Shown here: one piece after another, positions 1 to 7,302 of the stretch
How the letters are laid out: each line of letters opens with the position of its first letter
How positions within the stretch are numbered: position 1 is the stretch's first letter
NCBI GenBank assembly: GCA_007571355.1
Contig: RKRO01000304.1
Location: forward strand, 1-14,676
Direction: 5' to 3'
DNA: 14,676 bases
From: Candidatus Poribacteria bacterium
Lineage (GTDB): Bacteria; Poribacteria; WGA-4E; WGA-3G
The notes under the pieces: model-generated
The model's input: the letters and a program-made list of their open reading frames with translations, nothing else
Databases searched by the model: none
What the model was told of the DNA's origin: nothing
Position numbers and translations under genes: made by a program

Positions 1-108
1 GAACTAATAGCTGCAGAGCAGCGAAAGATTGAACTCCTCCAAGAATACCGGCAATCCCTTATCTCCGAGGCAGTGACCGGGAAAATAGATGTCCGAGACG
101 AGAGGTAG
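1..108 (+). CDS. hsdS: C-terminal end of type I restriction-modification specificity subunit (HsdS), partial
   Basis: Reading frame 1 is open from the window edge to a TAG at 106-108 and gives 35 residues, including LLQEYRQSLISEAVTGKIDV. This closely resembles the end of many HsdS proteins: the second conserved coiled-coil region runs into an 'EYR..LI..AVTGKIDVR' tail. HsdS is the DNA-recognition subunit that tells the HsdM methylase and HsdR translocase which bipartite site to act on. Only the tail is present, so the target-recognition domains and the hsdM/hsdR partners must lie to the left, if they exist. The identification rests on this short but distinctive motif. The tail cannot show whether the rest of the gene is intact. 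Confidence 0.8.
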   Translation, partial: ELIAAEQRKIELLQEYRQSLISEAVTGKIDVRDER

Positions 109-316
109 ACCTTCTGTTTTATTTTCAGATAGTGTGTGATAGGATAGGTGCGTTTAGTTTTAGGGAGCCTGTGTCCTCAAATTCTGCGAAAATCTATGAC
201 GATAAGTCTGAAGACAGCGCAGAGAGGATAACGATGCCTTGGGATTTGCGAAAATCGGAAACAACGGAAAAGTCACGGGGCACCACGATAAAAAAAACAA
301 AAAATCTAATCGAAAA
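109..316. other. Intergenic stretch with no supported gene
   Basis: Between the hsdS stop and the ribosome binding site of the next gene there is about 200 bp of A/T-rich sequence. A 66-codon ATG frame at 132-332 shows no recognisable motif and runs into the next gene's translation start, so I do not call it. I see no strong hairpin followed by a T tract, and no convincing pair of -35/-10 boxes. Confidence 0.5.
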
Positions 317-318
317 AT

Positions 319-331
319 GGAGAATTGCATG
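319..331 (+). promoter_or_regulatory. Ribosome binding site that points to an ATG in a different frame (GGAG, ATG 329)
   Basis: GGAG at 319-322 lies 6 nt before ATG 329-331, a very good Shine-Dalgarno geometry. Initiation there reads MKLSGYPIFF, a typical lysine-bearing signal-peptide start, but that frame stops at 395-397 (TAA). The main SUMF1 reading frame can only begin at TTG 325 (2 nt after GGAG, too close) or at CTG 358. The site therefore suggests that the annotated frame and the true start are out of register by one base, with the shift at the T run 351-357. Confidence 0.6.
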
Positions 332-1521
332 AAACTTTCTGGATACCCAATTTTTTTCTGTTTTTCATCACTGTTTTCTCCTGCTTTGTTCTCGTAAGTT
401 GCAGTGTAGAGGATATCATAGGCGGAGACGAGGAAAAACGTGTCACGCTTTTGAAAGTCTCTCCCCGAAATGGGAGTACAATTAGTCAAATGGCCCCGAT
501 ACACCTCACGTTTGATGGACAACCGACAGGTTTGACCGTGAGCGGTAGCGATGTTTCCATCGTCGGCTTCGGTACCCACTTGACGCTCACAACTCCAACG
601 CAGTTCCCACACGGGACATTGAAACTCGTTCTCACATGGGCAGATGGCACACGGACTCTGAATTACACCGTTGAACGCCCCCCGCCAGGAAGGTCAATAG
701 ATACCTGGGGAGTCCAGATGGTGCTCATTCACACTCGCGATAATTTCGAGATGGGGAGTGAGGATAAAGAAAGTTCAGCTGATGAACGGCCCGTTCATAG
801 CCCCTCCGTGGATTCGTTCTATATAGACACCGAGGAAGTCACCAATAACGAGTTCGTAAGGTTTATCTTAGAGACTTCCGAGTGGTCAGAGGAACATGGC
901 GACTGGAAATCCCCCTGGTCAAAGGAACTTATCGACAGGAAATTCCACGATGGCAATTATCTGAAAGAGTGGGTAAGGAACCCTGTAGGTGGTTCTCTCA
1001 AATTTGTTCCCCCTCTCGGTAAGAGAGATTATCCGGTTAATTATGTAAGTTGGTATGCGGCGATGGCGTATGCAGAGTGGAGGGGAAAATGCCTACCCAC
1101 GGAGGCGGAGTGGGAGAAGGCGGCGCGGAGTGGGCTTGTCAAGATGAAGTATCCGTGGGGCGATACGATTTCACCCGTGGATGCCAACTATGGCGGTCAC
1201 GTTGGGCATATAACCCGCGCTGGGGATTATCCATCGAACAACTATTATGACATATACGATATGGCCGGCAATGTGTCGGAGTGGTGCCTGGATGGGTATG
1301 AAGCTGGCTTCTACAAAGTGTCTCCAGATCTTAACCCGGTTGCGGGTGAGTCTTTAGCGTTTCTTCTCTCAAATTTCAAAGATATTAAAACAGACCGCGT
1401 CTTACGCGGTGGGAATCTGTTTGATTCAACGAAGGACGTGCGCGTCTCCGCGCGCAGCAGGCGAGCCCCGACGGAAACAAACAACACTGGTTTTCGTTGT
1501 GTGAAGTCTGCTGATTTTTAA
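325..1521 (+). CDS. SUMF1/FGE-fold lipoprotein with N-terminal Ig-like domain (start probably frameshifted)
   Basis: The 398-codon frame encodes a secreted lipoprotein. A hydrophobic stretch ends in lipobox LVSC (lipidated Cys 26). An Ig-like segment follows (about 40-117, 'SPRNGSTIS'). Residues 129-398 form a formylglycine-generating-enzyme/sulfatase-modifying-factor fold, with MVLI...FEMGS (132-145), DERPVHSPSVDSFYIDTEEVTN (153-174), LPTEAEWEKAAR (257-268), MAGNVSEW (313-320), RVLRGG (358-363) and TGFRCV (388-393). True FGE binds copper through two cysteines just after the RGGS motif. Here RGGNLFDSTKDVRVSARSR has none, so formylglycine synthesis is unlikely; a structural or carbohydrate/protein-binding role at the envelope is a guess. 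The only in-frame early start is TTG 325, too close to its SD and giving an n-region without Lys/Arg. One extra T in the 351-357 T run would join it to ATG 329 and give MKLSGYPIFFLFFITVFSC before the lipobox. Confidence 0.85.
   Translation: MHETFWIPNFFLFFITVFSCFVLVSCSVEDIIGGDEEKRVTLLKVSPRNGSTISQMAPIHLTFDGQPTGLTVSGSDVSIVGFGTHLTLTTPTQFPHGTLKLVLTWADGTRTLNYTVERPPPGRSIDTWGVQMVLIHTRDNFEMGSEDKESSADERPVHSPSVDSFYIDTEEVTNNEFVRFILETSEWSEEHGDWKSPWSKELIDRKFHDGNYLKEWVRNPVGGSLKFVPPLGKRDYPVNYVSWYAAMAYAEWRGKCLPTEAEWEKAARSGLVKMKYPWGDTISPVDANYGGHVGHITRAGDYPSNNYYDIYDMAGNVSEWCLDGYEAGFYKVSPDLNPVAGESLAFLLSNFKDIKTDRVLRGGNLFDSTKDVRVSARSRRAPTETNNTGFRCVKSADF
351..357 (+). other. T7 homopolymer at the apparent frame junction of the lipoprotein signal peptide
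   Basis: Seven consecutive T lie inside the signal-peptide coding sequence. The well-placed ATG 329 is in frame upstream of the run, and the lipobox and SUMF1 domain are in frame downstream. Eight T (or five) would make one continuous frame. In the upstream frame the codons ATT TTT TTC also contain a T_TTT_TTC pattern that fits a -1 slippery heptamer. The sequence does not say whether this is a base-call error, a phase-variable tract or programmed slippage. Confidence 0.5.
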
Positions 1522-1667
1522 CGGCTTACCTTACACCCGCACAGTACAAACTATAAAGAAAGTTTATGCTCCCTCCACACACCTACATAGCATATAGGGC
1601 TCTGCTGTTTTTTCGGGTCCCATTTTCTTTTTCTGCTAACGTGCTTCCGCTGCACTCACATAAACAC

Positions 1668-2762
1668 ATGCGAACCGGCTTCTACCAAACAACGATATAC
1701 CCGATACTCATCATTCTGACAGTCTTTCAGATTCCTAATGTTCACGCGGCTCCTGACCGATTCAAAATTCATGTGTTGGATGGCGAGGCAAAGATGCCTC
1801 CACCCTATATGCTCATCTCAGGGAAACAATACCGACTTGAGGCAATATCTTCCGATAAAGAAGTACTGTCAGCGCAGTGGTTTCTCTCAGGAAACTTAGG
1901 CAGCATCACGACAAGTACGCCGCCGATACTCACAACAATTTTCGTTGGGATGGGAGAACTTATCTGCCACGCAGAGGGTATGAAACAACGTGTGAAGTTA
2001 AACGTTGTCCCTGCAACGAAAATTATCGGTAGCAACGGGGGCAAACTCCAAAGCCCGGCAGGGGTCGTGATAGAACTGCCTGAAAGTGCCCTCGCGACTG
2101 AAGAAAAAATCGGGATAGAGATTGTGGCACCCCCCGGATTACCGCCAACCGTGCAGCGATTCGTCCGAGTCATCCGAATCTCGCCAGAGAAATTGGTCTT
2201 GAAACGCCCCGGGCGGCTGACCTTTCTATACCCCCCTTCCGTTTCCCCGCACACACGAGCGGCCAGTGGAGGGCTCGCAGATGCGAAACCTTTACTCTAT
2301 TTTTGGGAGACGTTTGGGAAAAAGTGGGTTCCGTTACAAGGGCATGTGGATGCAATTCACGGGGGTGTGACAACGCCTATTAACCATTTCGGTATTTACA
2401 CTGTGATGGCAGCGACACCGGAAACTGTGAAACAGAGCGAGCAGCTGCAGATTCAAAACGTCACGCTTTCCCCGCGCGTCCTCTTCGCATCCGATAGAAA
2501 CCGATTGACGATAGCCTATCAACTCACGGCACCGGAGGCAACGCGGGTGTTTGTGACAATGGAGATTTTTGACCTTCGCGGGAGACGGGTGCGGCAACTG
2601 CTTGAGAATGCCTATAACTACACCGGGCAAAATGCTGCACAGTGGGACGGATTGACAGATGATGGCAGTCTTGCGAAAAATGGACGTTATCTACTGATAA
2701 TTCGAGCAAGAACAATGGGGCAGCAAGTGGGGTATCGGAAACTGATTGTCGTCTTTAAATAG
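1668..2762 (+). CDS. Exported protein with ZU5-like segment and C-terminal FlgD-type Ig domain
   Basis: From ATG 1668 the 364-residue product starts MRTGFYQTTIYPILIILTVF, a good Sec signal peptide with probable cleavage after NVHA (residue 27). The frame is open further upstream to ATG 1566, but those extra 34 residues would put a second hydrophobic stretch before the signal and look non-coding. No clear SD precedes 1668, so the start is a judgement. After a beta-rich region, residues about 120-150 (GSNGGKLQSPAGVVIELPES) resemble a ZU5-like module. The last ~100 residues (EIFDLRGRRVRQLL, AQWDGLTDDGSLAKNGRYLL) match the FlgD Ig-like fold used as a C-terminal module by many secreted proteins, and in related form by type IX sorting domains. 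The protein is probably periplasmic or surface-located. It has no catalytic motif and I infer no function. It lies 146 bp after the SUMF1 lipoprotein on the same strand. Confidence 0.75.
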   Translation: MRTGFYQTTIYPILIILTVFQIPNVHAAPDRFKIHVLDGEAKMPPPYMLISGKQYRLEAISSDKEVLSAQWFLSGNLGSITTSTPPILTTIFVGMGELICHAEGMKQRVKLNVVPATKIIGSNGGKLQSPAGVVIELPESALATEEKIGIEIVAPPGLPPTVQRFVRVIRISPEKLVLKRPGRLTFLYPPSVSPHTRAASGGLADAKPLLYFWETFGKKWVPLQGHVDAIHGGVTTPINHFGIYTVMAATPETVKQSEQLQIQNVTLSPRVLFASDRNRLTIAYQLTAPEATRVFVTMEIFDLRGRRVRQLLENAYNYTGQNAAQWDGLTDDGSLAKNGRYLLIIRARTMGQQVGYRKLIVVFK

Positions 2763-2772
2763 AGTGGGAGAA

Positions 2773-3993
2773 TCAAAAATAGACGCTGAAGGACGAAAAG
2801 AAGAGATTCGGATAACTCCCAAACTCCGATTGAAGTTGCGTGGCATCATCTTCTTTAGGTCGTTTCCCGATGCTGATGAAACCGCCGACAGATAAATGAA
2901 TATCCTCAGCGACGTTATATGAAATCTGTGGTGCAAGCCACATTGACGGGTCAGATAAGTTGAACAGGATTTGCCCACTGACGTTAATCAGCGGAGTCAG
3001 TTGATACGTGAGTCCAGGAGCGAGGTAGTGAACCCCGAGTAGATAAACACCCCCGCGCGTGTACGCCGGTTCCTCTAAATTGGTGAGGAAGTTCTCCGGT
3101 TTTCTTGTACCTGCCCCATTGAAATGGTATTCGATAAACGTATAGGCCTCTCCACCGAAGCTATAATCGAGACCGATAGAGGTACGCAGATAATTGTCCG
3201 TTGTGTTGGGTTCGGCATCAAAGGGTTCAGCAAGTACGTAAGCCGTTTCCAGCCAGAAGCCGGCACCACCGATGCCACGGGCTATCTCTAAACCGACAAG
3301 CAGATCCTTCTGAAATTCCAAAAGTAGAATTGAGAAGTCTGTCTCTACGGCGTTCAATTGTGTGCGGAGAAAGACAGCACTCTTGTCAAAGTCGAAATCA
3401 GAGCCGAAGATGTATCCTGTATCTATCTCACCCATGACCCCTACAGGAATCCGTATCCGAATTGCGTCTACGCCGACGCGGTCTTCCGTATCAAGTTGGT
3501 CATAAGTATATGGAGCAATGACATCGGTTGGATTTATGATGCGAGCACTACCCCAGGCAATGGCATCCCGACCGATGGAGAAATCCGCGAAATCTGTGCT
3601 GAACTGCACCGAAGCCCGATCAAGATTATGATAGATACCAACGCTGCTAACCGGTTCCGCCTCACTCGGATAAAGCCGGGACTCGAAATCTGCGACGCGG
3701 TAACGAGATGCAGCAACACCGACGGCAAAGGGAGACTGCGAAAAAAGTAAAGGGTCTTGAACGCGCGGGGTAAAATCGTAAGCGAATGCCAGTGAGAGTG
3801 AATCTGATAGTACGTAAGAGAGGTTGAAACGCAGTCGGTTAACCACGACTCCCATCATTGATGCCTCTGGAAGCCGGGAATTAAATGCCGTGGAAAAGTT
3901 TTTGTAGTAACCACCGACTTGGAATTCTGCTTTGGTGACTCCTACAAGTGGTGTTATTAGCAAGCAGATGATGAGTGCCAGAATTTTTCTCAT
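2773..3993 (-). CDS. Outer-membrane beta-barrel protein, last gene of the Lol-like operon
   Basis: The 406-residue product has a clear signal peptide (MRKILALIICLLITPLVG, cleavage after TKA, residue 22). Alternating hydrophobic/aromatic beta strands run throughout, and it ends SSFSVYF with a C-terminal Phe, the signal read by the BAM machinery for outer-membrane barrels. A conserved-looking stretch at 141-161 (GRDAIAWGSARIINPTDVIA) followed by DRVGVDAIRI resembles motifs I associate with large uncharacterised porin-like barrels, but I cannot name the family with certainty. The gene follows the ABC ATPase by 79 bp on the same strand. That gap contains a CAGTT heptad repeat rather than an SD or terminator, so co-transcription is likely but not certain. 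Its association with a LolA-like protein suggests it receives or exports the cargo. It converges on the FlgD-Ig protein gene with only 10 bp between stop codons. Confidence 0.8.
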   Translation of the reverse strand: MRKILALIICLLITPLVGVTKAEFQVGGYYKNFSTAFNSRLPEASMMGVVVNRLRFNLSYVLSDSLSLAFAYDFTPRVQDPLLFSQSPFAVGVAASRYRVADFESRLYPSEAEPVSSVGIYHNLDRASVQFSTDFADFSIGRDAIAWGSARIINPTDVIAPYTYDQLDTEDRVGVDAIRIRIPVGVMGEIDTGYIFGSDFDFDKSAVFLRTQLNAVETDFSILLLEFQKDLLVGLEIARGIGGAGFWLETAYVLAEPFDAEPNTTDNYLRTSIGLDYSFGGEAYTFIEYHFNGAGTRKPENFLTNLEEPAYTRGGVYLLGVHYLAPGLTYQLTPLINVSGQILFNLSDPSMWLAPQISYNVAEDIHLSVGGFISIGKRPKEDDATQLQSEFGSYPNLFFSSFSVYF

Positions 3994-4005
3994 TGAATGG
4001 TGCTT

Positions 4006-4029
4006 CAGTTTTCAGTTCTCAGTTGTCAG
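4006..4029. repeat. CAGTT heptad repeat (3.4 copies, period 7)
   Basis: CAGTT occurs at 4006, 4013 and 4020, each followed by a variable base and T, plus a final CAG at 4027-4029. The same CAGTTNT unit recurs at 9806-9935, where both orientations are present. Here only one arm is seen, lying between the ATPase and barrel genes of the minus-strand operon. It looks like a degenerate or half copy of a dispersed intergenic repeat; whether it has any function is unknown. Confidence 0.6.
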
Positions 4030-4072
4030 CGAAAAGAAATTTCTGGCGAATGCGATTGAAAACCGACATCTC

Positions 4073-4774
4073 TTATCTGGTTTCGTCGGGGTCTATGCGT
4101 CCGTCACGCAGTGTTATCAAACGCCTCGCACGCTCCATTACCATCGGATCGTGAGTTGAGAAGATGAATGTCATGCCGGTTTCTGAGTTAAGGTGGCGCA
4201 TCATCTCAAGCAGATCGGCCCCCGTTTTAGAATCGAGGTTCGCTGTTGGTTCATCGGCGAGAATAATCGTCGGTTCAGAAACCATTGCGCGGGCGATAGC
4301 AACGCGTTGTTGCTGTCCGCCTGAAAGCTGCGTCGGTGTCCGGTTAGCAACCCCTTTTAATCCAACGGTTTCAAGCATTGTTAGGACCCGTTCGTGCCGC
4401 TCTGCTTTCGGCACACCCGCCAAAAGCATGATATATTCAACATTTTCCTCAACCGTCAGCACAGGAATTAGATTGTAAGCCTGGAAGATGAATCCGATGT
4501 TATCACGTCGAAAGTCGGAGAGTTCATTGCCGCTCATTTCTGATAGTGCCTTGCCAGCAAGCCAGACTTTCCCTTCTGTAGGGCTATCCAATCCAGAAAT
4601 GATGTTAAGAAAGGTTGTTTTACCAGAACCCGAGGGACCCACCAAGGCCGTAAATTCTCCCGATTCGATGGTTAAATCAATCCCATTAAGAGCGTTGACA
4701 GGAATACCGTTCGCTGCGTAAACCTTTGTCACATCTTCTGTGACGATGACATCTGTTTTCTGCGTCTGTTCCAT
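4073..4774 (-). CDS. ABC transporter ATP-binding protein, LolD/MacB type
   Basis: This 233-residue ATPase has every motif expected of a working ABC nucleotide-binding domain: Walker A GPSGSGKT (46-53), Q-loop Gln 98 in FIFQAYNLIPVLTVEENV, signature LSGGQQQR (150-157), Walker B IILADEPT (170-177) and H-loop STHD (206-209). The NLIPVLTVEENV segment after the Q-loop and the overall length fit the LolD/FtsE/MacB subgroup, whose partners are four-helix permeases with large periplasmic domains. The gene starts 9 bp after the permease stop, with AGGAAC at the stop as its SD, so the two are translationally adjacent. It energises the two permeases encoded just upstream. LolD-like is used in the sense of family; the cargo is not known. 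Confidence 0.9.
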   Translation of the reverse strand: MEQTQKTDVIVTEDVTKVYAANGIPVNALNGIDLTIESGEFTALVGPSGSGKTTFLNIISGLDSPTEGKVWLAGKALSEMSGNELSDFRRDNIGFIFQAYNLIPVLTVEENVEYIMLLAGVPKAERHERVLTMLETVGLKGVANRTPTQLSGGQQQRVAIARAMVSEPTIILADEPTANLDSKTGADLLEMMRHLNSETGMTFIFSTHDPMVMERARRLITLRDGRIDPDETR

Positions 4775-4783
4775 TTTGAGTTC

Positions 4784-6013
4784 CTAAAAGCTGCGCCGCA
4801 TCGCGTCTACGGGAGCCATTTTAGCAACATGGCGAGCAGGATACAACCCGGCAATGAGGGTGAAAGCGAAAACCCATATCGGATAGACGATAAACTGTCC
4901 AACTGTCATAACTGGACGGATAAGCTCCTGCATCGTCACGCCCATCATTTCAATGCCGGTGTAGTCAATGCCGGTGTGTGCCAATAGTGCTGTCACAAGG
5001 AAACCGAGTATTACGCCCAATCCGATGCTCACCATCGCCAAAGCACCCGCTTCAAATAAGACGACACGCGCCATCCCCAAAGGACGGGTTCCAACAGCGC
5101 GTAACACACCGAATTCAAACATCCGTTCATACAAAGACATGAAAAGGGTATTGATAATCCCGAAGACGACCACTCCAAACAATATAACGCCTACGATGTA
5201 TTTGCTGTAGGTCGTCATTTGTAGCACGACTGTCAATTGCGGCATGAGTTCTGTCCAGCTCAATGCTTCGTTGCCGTGCTGAGAATAGGTTTTCCAAAAT
5301 GGCAGCGTCGAATCTTGAGTGTAGGCGATTGAAGTGAACTTAATTGCGATTTCATGGACATCACTACCGATAGCGATCATCTCCTGTGCTTTCTGAATTC
5401 GGATAAACGCCATACCACTGTTCATCCCTTCGTCGGGAAAATAATAAATCCCGGAAACGCGAAACATCTCTTGGGAGAGTTCTCCGGTTTTGGCTTGCGA
5501 CACCGTCACGACGACCCGATCGCCAAGTCCAACCTCTAAGATTTCGGCGAGTTTCGCACCGATGATAACATCGCGGCTATTATCCGCTTCAAAATAGACA
5601 CCTTCGGTTATCGCGTCATCAATCAAGGATAAGAACTTCTCTGTGGGTGGATGAACCCCGATGAGATTAATCGCGCTGACATTTGCTGGAGACGTAATCA
5701 TGCCGGAAACAAGCACCCTTTGCGTGAAATGCTGAACCGTGGGTTCTTCAGCGAGGCTCCGTGTCACCTCATCAAGGGCTTGGATCGTCAATGATGCCTC
5801 TTGTTTGTCTCGAAAGCCTTCCCGATGAATCTGTGCCTCACCAAGGAAAGAGGCAGTAGCCGTCCGAACCAAAGTCTCTTGCATCCCTATCATAAGAGCA
5901 TCCATGAAGATCAGGGCGGTGAGACCGATACTGATCGCTGTTGCAGCGATAATTGTCCGCCGTTTATTCCGAAAGATATTGCGCCTGGCAAGTTTTACTG
6001 AAATCCACCACAT
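4784..6013 (-). CDS. ABC transporter permease, FtsX/LolC-E type (permease 2)
   Basis: The 409-residue product begins MWWISVKLARRNIFRNKRRT, the amphipathic positively charged start typical of FtsX/MacB/Lol permeases. TM1 lies at about 21-43. A large MacB-type periplasmic domain spans about 44-270. Three further TM segments lie at about 272-294, 320-345 and 373-392. The cytoplasmic loop YERMFEFGVLRAVGTRP (295-311) is the coupling element that contacts the ATPase, and the end YPARHVAKMAPVDAMR is the usual terminal motif. Unlike MacB there is no fused ATPase; that is the separate gene 9 bp downstream. An AAAGGA sequence about 11 nt upstream of the ATG can serve as SD. With the adjacent paralogous permease it probably forms a heterodimer like LolC-LolE. 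Confidence 0.9.
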   Translation of the reverse strand: MWWISVKLARRNIFRNKRRTIIAATAISIGLTALIFMDALMIGMQETLVRTATASFLGEAQIHREGFRDKQEASLTIQALDEVTRSLAEEPTVQHFTQRVLVSGMITSPANVSAINLIGVHPPTEKFLSLIDDAITEGVYFEADNSRDVIIGAKLAEILEVGLGDRVVVTVSQAKTGELSQEMFRVSGIYYFPDEGMNSGMAFIRIQKAQEMIAIGSDVHEIAIKFTSIAYTQDSTLPFWKTYSQHGNEALSWTELMPQLTVVLQMTTYSKYIVGVILFGVVVFGIINTLFMSLYERMFEFGVLRAVGTRPLGMARVVLFEAGALAMVSIGLGVILGFLVTALLAHTGIDYTGIEMMGVTMQELIRPVMTVGQFIVYPIWVFAFTLIAGLYPARHVAKMAPVDAMRRSF

Positions 6014-6044
6014 TTTTCTAATTTTCCTTTAACCAATAGCCCTA

Positions 6045-7259
6045 CTAATGTGTCCGCATTGCTCTTGCTGGTAGAATCCGGGCGGCTTTTATCGCAGGAA
6101 ACAGACTAACGACCGTCGCGGATGCCATAACCGTAATCGCTGGAATAATCAGGCATCGGATGTTGACTTCGGCATACAGAGTCTTGATTTTCATGCCGCC
6201 AAAGGAAATTTCTTGGGGATATGTGATGCCGTATATAGACAGCAGATAATTGGCGAGGGTTCCAAAGATCACACCCACACAGATGCTACCGAGTGTTATG
6301 ATGACAACTTCGCAGATGACGAGCCAAAAAATTTGCATCGGTTTTGTCCCAACTGCCTTCAGCACGCCGTATTCGCGCGTCCGCTCCAGTACCGACATCA
6401 GCACTGTATTGAGGACACCGATAGCCACAATCAGCATAATCACCCAGCGTGAAATAGCATCTCCTTGTTGATCGGCTTTCATAGCGCGATAAAAAGATTT
6501 GGCGACCGCTTGCCACGGTGCAACATCCAGCGTTGAATCGTTGAGGTTCGCTTCAATTGCGTTCGTAATTTTACCAACTTGATTGATGTTTGAGACAATC
6601 ACAACGATTTCATGAGCGCGCCCTTCAAGCACAAACAGTTCCTGAGCGTCTTTGATGTGTAGATAACATGCTGTTCGATCTGTTGCGTCGTCACCACTCT
6701 CGGCAATACCGACAATCTTATACACGTCATTCGCAAGCGAACCGTCTGCACCTTGCGAAAAAATCACAATTTCACTATCAATCTTTGCAGAAAGCGTCTT
6801 TGCCAAGTTTTTCCCAATAACGGCTTCATGCGAAGGGGTTTCTGCTAATACCGTGCCTTCAACTATTTTTTTATCAAATCGAGTCGCTTGCGTCTCTCGT
6901 ACCACGTCAACACCGATGATTTGTACAGCTGTGCTCTTTTCACCGACCGAGCCGAGTCCAGCCGCGTATACCCGCGGGGTCCAAGCTTCAACCCCTGCAA
7001 CATCCTGTATCACCGCTCCGACAGCAGTATACCCATCAATCGTATCGTAGAGTGACGGCTTGTCAAGGTATCCTACACGGTGCACCTGAATGTGTCCCAT
7101 ACGATTTCGCGTGAACATGGAGATAATGTCTCCATACGCACCGTCGGACAGACCGATGGTTACCGACAAGAGCGTAAAACCGACGATCATCGCGAGTGCT
7201 GTTAGAATTGTCCGTCGCTTTTGACGGAAGATGTTACGAAACGCAATTTTGAGTATCAT
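6045..7259 (-). CDS. ABC transporter permease, FtsX/LolC-E type (permease 1)
   Basis: I start this at the ATG ending at 7259, giving MILKIAFRNIFRQKRRTILT and a 404-residue protein that aligns end to end with its neighbour. The frame is open to 7370, but that would overlap the preceding gene and add a non-hydrophobic lead-in that permeases of this family do not have. The architecture is TM1, a large periplasmic MacB_PCD-like domain, then three TM segments. The coupling motif LERTREYGVLKAVGTKP and the terminal FPAIKAARILPARAMRTH are the same elements seen in the next gene. The two permeases are clearly paralogous but diverged, as expected for a heterodimer. The gene lies 43 bp after the LolA-like gene and 31 bp before the second permease. 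No strong SD is visible at 7259. Confidence 0.88.
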   Translation of the reverse strand: MILKIAFRNIFRQKRRTILTALAMIVGFTLLSVTIGLSDGAYGDIISMFTRNRMGHIQVHRVGYLDKPSLYDTIDGYTAVGAVIQDVAGVEAWTPRVYAAGLGSVGEKSTAVQIIGVDVVRETQATRFDKKIVEGTVLAETPSHEAVIGKNLAKTLSAKIDSEIVIFSQGADGSLANDVYKIVGIAESGDDATDRTACYLHIKDAQELFVLEGRAHEIVVIVSNINQVGKITNAIEANLNDSTLDVAPWQAVAKSFYRAMKADQQGDAISRWVIMLIVAIGVLNTVLMSVLERTREYGVLKAVGTKPMQIFWLVICEVVIITLGSICVGVIFGTLANYLLSIYGITYPQEISFGGMKIKTLYAEVNIRCLIIPAITVMASATVVSLFPAIKAARILPARAMRTH

Positions 7260-7302
7260 ATAAATTAGTAGACACACGCCGTGTGCCGTAACACCAAACT
7301 GC

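Noticed and set aside
132..332. 66-codon ATG frame between hsdS and the lipoprotein gene
   Set aside because: No recognisable motif, no SD, polar low-complexity composition, and it overlaps the translation start of the next gene.
160..612. 150-codon minus-strand frame
   Set aside because: Antisense shadow over the 5' half of the SUMF1 gene; composition is implausible and it has no start signal.
1566..1667. 34-residue N-terminal extension of the FlgD-Ig protein from ATG 1566
   Set aside because: It would place a second hydrophobic region before a clean Sec signal peptide. It is open by chance, although the weak AAAGAAAG upstream keeps it possible.
4006..4029. CRISPR-like repeat array
   Set aside because: The unit is only 7 bp with no unique spacers, and no cas gene is in the window.
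4073..7259. MacB-type macrolide efflux pump
   Set aside because: MacB is one chain with fused ATPase and permease and works with a MacA adaptor. Here the ATPase is separate, there are two permeases and the periplasmic partner is LolA-like.
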